NCBI GenBank assembly: GCA_031274665.1
Contig: JAISPV010000020.1
Span: forward strand, 1-8,719
Direction: 5' to 3'
DNA length: 8,719 nucleotides
Source of the DNA: Candidatus Methanoplasma sp.
GTDB lineage: Archaea > Thermoplasmatota > Thermoplasmata > Methanomassiliicoccales > Methanomethylophilaceae
Under the pieces are notes generated by a model. It searched no databases and was not told where the DNA came from. It saw only the letters and a program-made list of their open reading frames with translations. The translations under genes were made by a program, and so were the position numbers. Of this stretch, positions 6,070 to 8,719 are shown piece after piece; position 1 is the stretch's first letter; each line of letters opens with the position of its first letter.

Positions 6070-6570
6070 TTACTCTTCTCGGATCGGTTCGATCCTGTGG
6101 CCCCTGTAGTCCATCCTGACCGACCTTCTGACAAGGCTCTTCAGCATTGTCGATGAAAGACCAAGCGCTTCTGCGACATCGCCTGAGAACCGTCCTCCCT
6201 TGCCGACTTCGGCAAGTATTTTCGTTTCTATCGCCGCATATTCTTCCTCATCCATCATGGCAGCCGCCAAAACATCGCTTATCTCATAGACCGGCCACTG
6301 CGCATTGATGTTGAACGAGGTGTAATAAGTATGATAAGACTTTTCGGGGTAGCCGCCGTTCACCGACAACCAGCGGGTCTCGACGAGTTTCATCTTCTCA
6401 AAGAAGATTATTGCGTCTCTTCCTGCCGGGCCGAATTTCTTTTCGATGTCGTCGGCGGTCCGCCACTCTAGGGTCACCTCTTTGAGCACGTCCCGTTTCA
6501 CTGGTGTGTCAACGGAACGGAGCATCGGAACTAGCTCTGATGGCTCATTGATGACCTTTATCCTATTCAT
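6070..6570 (-). CDS. Archaeal regulator with two HTH segments, upstream of trm56
   Basis: A 166-residue protein, probably a DNA-binding regulator. Residues ~20-68 form a winged-helix segment (VKRDVLKEVTLEWRTADDIEKKFGPAGRDAIIFFEKMKLVE). A beta wing rich in Tyr follows (GGYPEKSYHTYYTSF). Residues ~108-160 form a second helical HTH-like unit, KILAEVGKGGRFSGDVAEALGLSSTMLKSLVRRSVRMDYRGHRI, with the recognition helix near 139-149. I recognise the ArsR-like fold but not a named family. It leads an operon with trm56 (1-base gap) and the HD hydrolase. The ATG at 6570 has no ribosome-binding site but a TATA box TTATATAC ends 26 bases upstream, so the message is probably leaderless or nearly so. A perfect palindrome TTCTTAAGAA next to that box suggests autoregulation (inference). 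An RNA-related role tied to tRNA modification cannot be excluded. Confidence 0.85.
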   Translation of the reverse strand: MNRIKVINEPSELVPMLRSVDTPVKRDVLKEVTLEWRTADDIEKKFGPAGRDAIIFFEKMKLVETRWLSVNGGYPEKSYHTYYTSFNINAQWPVYEISDVLAAAMMDEEEYAAIETKILAEVGKGGRFSGDVAEALGLSSTMLKSLVRRSVRMDYRGHRIEPIREE

Positions 6571-6595
6571 AAGAATTTCCCATATGGAAGGAAAA

Positions 6596-6616
6596 GTATA
6601 TAACTGTTCTTAAGAA
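6596..6616 (-). promoter_or_regulatory. Promoter of regulator-trm56 operon: TATA box plus palindrome
   Basis: On the minus strand TTATATAC (6596-6603) is a good archaeal TATA box; its centre is 30 bases from the ATG at 6570, predicting a leader of zero to about five bases. Three bases upstream lies the perfect 10-bp palindrome TTCTTAAGAA (6607-6616), at the position of the TFB-recognition element or an operator. The same TATA octamer recurs in front of tRNA-Lys (8543-8550). Confidence 0.6.
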
Positions 6617-6630
6617 ATACACTATTTTTG

Positions 6631-6676
6631 TGGCAAATAGCCTTTGCCAAGATTTATTAACGGATTCGATAATCCG
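6631..6676 (+). promoter_or_regulatory. Promoter of the four-cysteine protein, TATA box between two inverted repeats
   Basis: TTTATTAA (6653-6660) is a TATA-like box whose centre lies 27 bases before the ATG at 6683, so the transcript is predicted to be leaderless. Upstream is a perfect inverted repeat with seven-base arms, TGGCAAA (6631-6637) and TTTGCCA (6643-6649), five bases apart. Downstream is a second one with six-base arms, CGGATT (6661-6666) and AATCCG (6671-6676), four bases apart. Neither would be in a leaderless message, so they look like protein-binding sites on DNA, one over the TFB element and one over the initiation region. Confidence 0.6.
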
Positions 6677-6682
6677 GTTGCA

Positions 6683-6850
6683 ATGGCAAAAGAGAAACCC
6701 CTCGAATTAAGATGGCAGTGCCTTAACTGCTATAAAAGCCACACCGGTCCGGACGCAGAAAAGAAAGCCTTGAACTGCTGCGGATCGTTCATACAGGGAT
6801 ACTGGAAGAACTATTCGAAGTGGGGAAAGCAGAAGTGGTACGGGCGCTGA
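6683..6850 (+). CDS. Small four-cysteine, probably zinc-binding, basic protein (55 aa)
   Basis: A 55-residue protein with Cys13-x2-Cys16 (WQCLNCY) and Cys32-Cys33 (LNCCGS), a likely single zinc-ribbon-like site. The C-terminal tail is rich in Lys, Trp and Tyr (GYWKNYSKWGKQKWYGR), suggesting binding to nucleic acid or another polyanion. I do not recognise a named family. The ATG at 6683 is chosen because the TATA box at 6653-6660 is 27 bases upstream, giving a leaderless message. An upstream in-frame ATG at 6644 precedes the TATA box and so would not be transcribed from it. The gene has its own promoter with two flanking inverted repeats, and is followed in the same direction by a winged-helix regulator that also has its own promoter. 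The protein could be a small RNA- or DNA-binding factor or a rubredoxin-like metal protein; the spacing of the last two cysteines argues against a classic rubredoxin. Confidence 0.82.
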   Translation: MAKEKPLELRWQCLNCYKSHTGPDAEKKALNCCGSFIQGYWKNYSKWGKQKWYGR

Positions 6851-6882
6851 ACCGCCGCCCGTAAAAGAACGGCAGGATTTTT
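6839..6882 (+). terminator. Possible terminator: stem-loop then T-run after the four-cysteine gene
   Basis: An eight-base-pair stem, TACGGGCG (6839-6846) with CGCCCGTA (6856-6863) and a nine-base loop, overlaps the stop codon. A run of five T follows at 6878-6882. Archaeal termination depends mainly on T-rich tracts, so the T-run is the relevant part and the stem may be incidental. This is a weak call. Confidence 0.3.
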
Positions 6883-6906
6883 GCAGTTCTGCACTATGAT
6901 TAATAA
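6882..6906 (+). promoter_or_regulatory. Promoter of the 100-aa winged-helix regulator: dyad plus TATA box
   Basis: ATTAATAA (6899-6906) is a TATA-like box about 26 bases before the ATG at 6928, predicting a leaderless transcript; no ribosome-binding site is visible. Five bases upstream of the box is an inverted repeat TGCAG-TT-CTGCA (6882-6893), a possible autoregulatory site. Confidence 0.55.
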
Positions 6907-6927
6907 CCGACAAGGTCATCACCATCC

Positions 6928-7230
6928 ATGACTGAAGAAGCATCCCTTTTTGATCGCGCTTTCGAGGAGATAGAGCTCATTGGCAGGCACGTCGAGATGC
7001 TGAAGGTCACAAAAGAGATGCAGCCGATCGGTATCATAAGGCTGTCAGAAGCGCTCGGCATACCAAAGCACAAAGTGAGATATTCCCTCAGACTGCTGGA
7101 GAAGGACGGACTGATAATTGCCACCAACGAAGGCGCGATGGTCTCGGACAAATATGAGGCGTTCATTAACGGGGTGTCCGAGCAGTTCGATGACCTCATC
7201 GAGCGCATCAACAGGATAAGAGGGGACTGA
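6928..7230 (+). CDS. Small archaeal winged-helix regulator (100 aa)
   Basis: A 100-residue winged-helix protein. Residues ~22-65 hold the DNA-binding unit: MLKVTKEMQPIGIIRLSEALGIPKHKVRYSLRLLEKDGLI, with the recognition helix near 46-58, then a short wing (IATNEGAMVSD). The C-terminal ~27 residues form a charged amphipathic helix (FINGVSEQFDDLIERINRIRGD), probably the dimer interface. It looks like the short predicted archaeal regulators grouped as COG3388 (recalled, not searched). There is no effector domain, so it may respond to a partner protein or act as a chromatin-like regulator. The ATG is 26 bases from its TATA box and leaderless. It follows the four-cysteine gene by 77 bases, has its own promoter, and ends 11 bases before the convergent transporter gene. 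Its targets are unknown. Confidence 0.87.
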   Translation: MTEEASLFDRAFEEIELIGRHVEMLKVTKEMQPIGIIRLSEALGIPKHKVRYSLRLLEKDGLIIATNEGAMVSDKYEAFINGVSEQFDDLIERINRIRGD

Positions 7231-7241
7231 CCCCCGCGGCC

Positions 7242-8156
7242 TTATCGCAGAAATACTCCTTTCTTATCAATAAGTTCTCTTTTTTCATATATTGATGATA
7301 ACACAGTGGATGTCACGACAAAGGCGGCGCCGACCAGCAGCGGCAAGGTCAGCATCTCGTAACCGAGCGCCCAGGAGAAGAACATCGCAAAGACCGATTC
7401 GCTGCAGCACATGACCGATATTGTCGTGGCAGGTATCTTTCTCTGTGCGGCGGTCTGCACAAAGAAACCCAGTCCGGTGACGGCGATGCCCATGAACGCC
7501 AGCCCGGCCCAGGACCCGGCGAGGTCCATGCCGTCGTATCTGCCGCTCTCCAGCATGCCGCTTATTGCAAACGCGACAAGCGTCGCGGTGATCATCTGGA
7601 TCAGCGTGAAGTTGGTCGGGTCGAGAGAAGAAGAGCACTTTTCCAGCGTGATAAAGTGCGCAGCGAAAGCGATCGCGCACACTATCGTCGCAATGTCCCC
7701 TATATTGACCGAAGCGTCTCCTCCCGCGGCCCCGGACATCACGAAAACACCGGTGAATCCGATCGCGGCGAACAGGATCGACCGTACTGACAGTTTCCTT
7801 ATCATCACTGAAATGATGATGGGCACGAAAAGAACGTAAAGGACGGTGAGGAGCCCGCTCTTTGCCGGGGTGGTGTATTCCAACCCTACCGTCTGAAGGC
7901 CGAAAGCGATGAATATCAGTATCCCCACAAGCACGCCGTACCTCAACTCGTTGCGGCCGATCTTCGGGGTGGACACGAAGGCGGCCTTTACTGAAAAGAT
8001 CGTCAGGGCGCCGATACCGTATGTCACTGCGATCAGGAAGAACGGAGGTATCCCGGTGCCGAGAAGGTCGTACGCGACGACAAGGCTGAGTCCCCAGATC
8101 ATGCAGACTATCAGGAACGCTGACAAATGCGGCAATCTTCCTTTTCCAAATGTCAA
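7242..8156 (-). CDS. EamA/DMT-family membrane transporter (10 predicted helices)
   Basis: An inner-membrane permease of the drug/metabolite transporter superfamily, usually exporters of amino acids, bases or other small metabolites; the substrate cannot be told. The 304 residues make two EamA repeats with ten hydrophobic segments, about 10-30, 38-58, 71-90, 98-117, 124-142, 150-170, 184-202, 215-235, 242-262 and 268-288. The repeat hallmarks are visible: GLEYTTPAKSGLLTVLYVLFVPI at the end of the first half, and TAAQRKIPATTISVMCCSESVFAMFFSWALGYE in the second. The start is taken as TTG at 8156, preceded by GAGG; no in-frame ATG lies between it and the upstream stop. Other starts (TTG at 8135 or 8126, ATG at 8102) are possible, but the ATG would cut into the first helix. 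TATA box at 8186-8192. An inverted repeat touches the start codon. Confidence 0.93.
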   Translation of the reverse strand: MTFGKGRLPHLSAFLIVCMIWGLSLVVAYDLLGTGIPPFFLIAVTYGIGALTIFSVKAAFVSTPKIGRNELRYGVLVGILIFIAFGLQTVGLEYTTPAKSGLLTVLYVLFVPIIISVMIRKLSVRSILFAAIGFTGVFVMSGAAGGDASVNIGDIATIVCAIAFAAHFITLEKCSSSLDPTNFTLIQMITATLVAFAISGMLESGRYDGMDLAGSWAGLAFMGIAVTGLGFFVQTAAQRKIPATTISVMCCSESVFAMFFSWALGYEMLTLPLLVGAAFVVTSTVLSSIYEKRELIDKKGVFLR

Positions 8157-8192
8157 GGCCTCACAAAGGCCAGCATCATTGAGCCTTTATAT
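8157..8192 (-). promoter_or_regulatory. Promoter of the EamA transporter with inverted repeat at the start
   Basis: On the minus strand ATATAAA (8186-8192) is a TATA-like box, predicting a start near 8163 and a very short leader. A perfect inverted repeat with five-base arms, GGCCT (8157-8161) and AGGCC (8167-8171), five bases apart, covers the predicted start site and abuts the TTG start codon. It could be an operator or, if transcription starts farther upstream, an RNA hairpin hiding the ribosome site. Confidence 0.45.
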
Positions 8193-8249
8193 GAACGTGC
8201 GGTACATCCGTCTTTCTGCCGGCGGAGCCGCCCGCCGTGAACGTAATCA

Positions 8250-8257
8250 TTTAATAT
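8250..8257 (+). promoter_or_regulatory. TATA box of the tRNA-Asn/tRNA-CAT unit
   Basis: TTTAATAT is centred 30 bases before the first base of tRNA-Asn, predicting a start about five bases upstream of the mature 5' end. The gap between the two tRNA genes is only 15 bases, so they are probably one transcript. Confidence 0.55.
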
Positions 8258-8283
8258 TCGTCAATCTTTCGCTTCTTCCACAG

Positions 8284-8359
8284 GCCGTTGTAGCTCAGTA
8301 GGTAGAGCGTGTGACTGTTAATCACAAGGTCCACGGTTCGATCCCGTGCGACGGCGCCA
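8284..8359 (+). tRNA. tRNA-Asn (anticodon GTT)
   Basis: A full cloverleaf without intron. The acceptor stem is GCCGTTG with CGACGGC (one G-U pair), the D stem GCTC/GAGC, the anticodon stem TGTGA/TCACA with loop CTGTTAA (anticodon GTT, reading AAC and AAU), and the T stem CACGG/CCGTG with loop TTCGATC. The discriminator is G (8356) and CCA (8357-8359) is encoded. C56, the aTrm56 target, is present. Confidence 0.97.
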
Positions 8360-8374
8360 TTTCCTTTAAAAAAA

Positions 8375-8451
8375 GGGCTCATAGCTTAGACAGGTAGAGC
8401 GCCTGGCTCATAACCAGGTGGTCGCTGGTTCGAATCCGGCTGGGCCCACCA
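8375..8451 (+). tRNA. tRNA with anticodon CAT (elongator Met, or Ile2)
   Basis: A full cloverleaf without intron: acceptor GGGCTCA/TGGGCCC (with one T-G pair), D stem GCTT/GAGC, anticodon stem CCTGG/CCAGG with loop CTCATAA (anticodon CAT), T stem GCTGG/CCGGC with loop TTCGAAT, discriminator A and encoded CCA (8449-8451). It is not the initiator: the first pair is G-C, not A-U, and the anticodon stem lacks three consecutive G-C pairs at the loop. It may be elongator tRNA-Met, or tRNA-Ile2 whose C34 is changed to agmatidine by TiaS; the gene sequence alone does not settle this. It lies 15 bases after tRNA-Asn. Confidence 0.96.
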
Positions 8452-8474
8452 CCCACCTCTGCCGCCGCCAAAGG

Positions 8475-8550
8475 TTTTAAATCTGCCACTACCGATACAA
8501 AGAACTGTCGGAAAACAGCCGGTTCTGCCAGTCTGAAAGGTATTATATAC
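8475..8550 (+). promoter_or_regulatory. Region upstream of tRNA-Lys with two TATA-like boxes
   Basis: The 141-base interval between the CAT tRNA and tRNA-Lys has two TATA-like boxes, TTTTAAAT (8475-8482) and TTATATAC (8543-8550). The second predicts a start near 8572 and a 21-base leader before tRNA-Lys; it is the better candidate. The first would start near 8504, at an imperfect stem-loop (AGAACTGT at 8501-8508 with ACA at 8515-8517 and GTTCT at 8522-8526). No protein-coding gene is visible in the interval. Confidence 0.45.
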
Positions 8551-8592
8551 AAGGAAAGGCTCCCTCCGCATCACAAGCTTTAAGATATCTAA

Positions 8593-8666
8593 GGGCCTGT
8601 AGCTCAGCTAGGTAGAGCATCTGACTTTTAATCAGGTGGTCAAGGGTTCGAATCCCTTCAGGCCCG
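8593..8666 (+). tRNA. tRNA-Lys (anticodon TTT)
   Basis: A full cloverleaf without intron: acceptor GGGCCTG/CAGGCCC, D stem GCTC/GAGC, anticodon stem TCTGA/TCAGG (one T-G pair) with loop CTTTTAA (anticodon TTT), T stem AAGGG/CCCTT with loop TTCGAAT, discriminator G at 8666. Unlike the other two tRNAs here, CCA is not encoded (CTG follows), so the CCA-adding enzyme must add it. Its U34 is the kind of wobble base that Elp3 modifies. Confidence 0.97.
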
Positions 8667-8678
8667 CTGAGAGTCTTC

Positions 8679-8719
8679 ATGAGCGATCGACCGCGGATCA
8701 AGTATGAGGAAAGGAATGA
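8679..8719 (+). CDS. Start of an unidentified reading frame, cut by the window end
   Basis: An ATG 12 bases after tRNA-Lys opens a frame that stays open for 13 full codons to the window edge, reading MSDRPRIKYEERN. No T-run separates it from the tRNA, so it could be co-transcribed with it. Its ribosome site is weak (GAGAG, about five bases upstream). The visible piece is too short to name a product and it may not be a gene at all. Confidence 0.35.
   Translation, partial: MSDRPRIKYEERN

Noticed and set aside
6069..6134. N-terminal extension of aTrm56 to 6134
   Set aside because: The added residues lie inside the upstream regulator and the family N-terminus MPGIWILRIGHRP begins at 6068.
5641..6156. 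171-codon plus-strand open frame
   Set aside because: It is a shadow of trm56, whose SPOUT motifs fix the coding strand.
6644..6682. N-terminal extension of the four-cysteine protein to ATG at 6644
   Set aside because: This ATG lies upstream of the TATA box at 6653-6660 and would not be in the transcript; the added residues are translated promoter sequence.
6839..6863. Eight-base-pair stem at the end of the four-cysteine gene as a firm intrinsic terminator
   Set aside because: Archaea rely on T-tracts more than hairpins, the stem overlaps the coding end, and the T-run is 15 bases farther on; kept only as a weak possibility.
8386..8574. 62-codon minus-strand frame ending in AQPDSNQRPPGYEPGALPV
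   Set aside because: This is the well-known false protein made by translating the antisense of a tRNA gene; it lies across the CAT tRNA and has no support of its own.
1..8719. CRISPR arrays, insertion sequences, integrase or phage genes, toxin-antitoxin or defence loci
   Set aside because: No direct repeat array, transposase or integrase motif, or terminal repeats were seen; the many HTH proteins have no toxin-like partner.

Overview
The window reads as an ordinary, dense chromosomal stretch of a euryarchaeon, most likely Thermoplasmata and plausibly Methanomassiliicoccales (placement is inference). The archaeal signs are a Cdc48-type AAA+ ATPase, a stand-alone Elp3, aTrm56 (an archaeal tRNA C56 2'-O-methyltransferase), TATA-box promoters about 26 bases before leaderless starts, two single-domain PRC-barrel proteins and several archaeal winged-helix regulators. 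All 14 visible stop codons are TGA (12) or TAA (2). The absence of TAG fits, but does not prove, a pyrrolysine-using lineage.

Layout: (1) Positions 1-851, plus strand: the 3' end of a Cdc48-like ATPase ending in a proteasome-docking-like FYR tail, then a 79-aa PRC-barrel gene 4 bases later. (2) 844-4606, minus strand: two tight operons. Thioredoxin, thioredoxin reductase and an XRE-type regulator are joined by a 1-base gap and an ATGA overlap. A winged-helix regulator and elp3 are also joined by an ATGA overlap. (3) 4754-5008, plus: a second PRC-barrel gene, divergent from the thioredoxin operon. (4) 5000-6570, minus: a two-HTH regulator, trm56 and an HD-domain hydrolase, overlapping or 1 base apart. 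(5) 6683-7230, plus: a 55-aa four-cysteine protein and a 100-aa winged-helix regulator, each with its own TATA box and apparently leaderless. (6) 7242-8156, minus: an EamA-type 10-helix transporter. (7) 8284-8666, plus: tRNA-Asn(GTT), a tRNA with anticodon CAT, and tRNA-Lys(TTT), then the start of a reading frame that leaves the window.

Themes: tRNA biology (Elp3 acting on wobble U34, aTrm56 on C56, three tRNA genes), thiol redox, protein quality control, and many small DNA-binding proteins. No mobile elements, CRISPR arrays, phage genes or insertion sequences were seen, and no gene-free stretch exceeds 300 bases. I found no clearly new multi-gene system. The best leads are inverted repeats at several promoters (especially two flanking the TATA box of the four-cysteine protein), the paired PRC-barrel genes, and a thioredoxin reductase without the usual NADPH motif, encoded with a sensor-like regulator.
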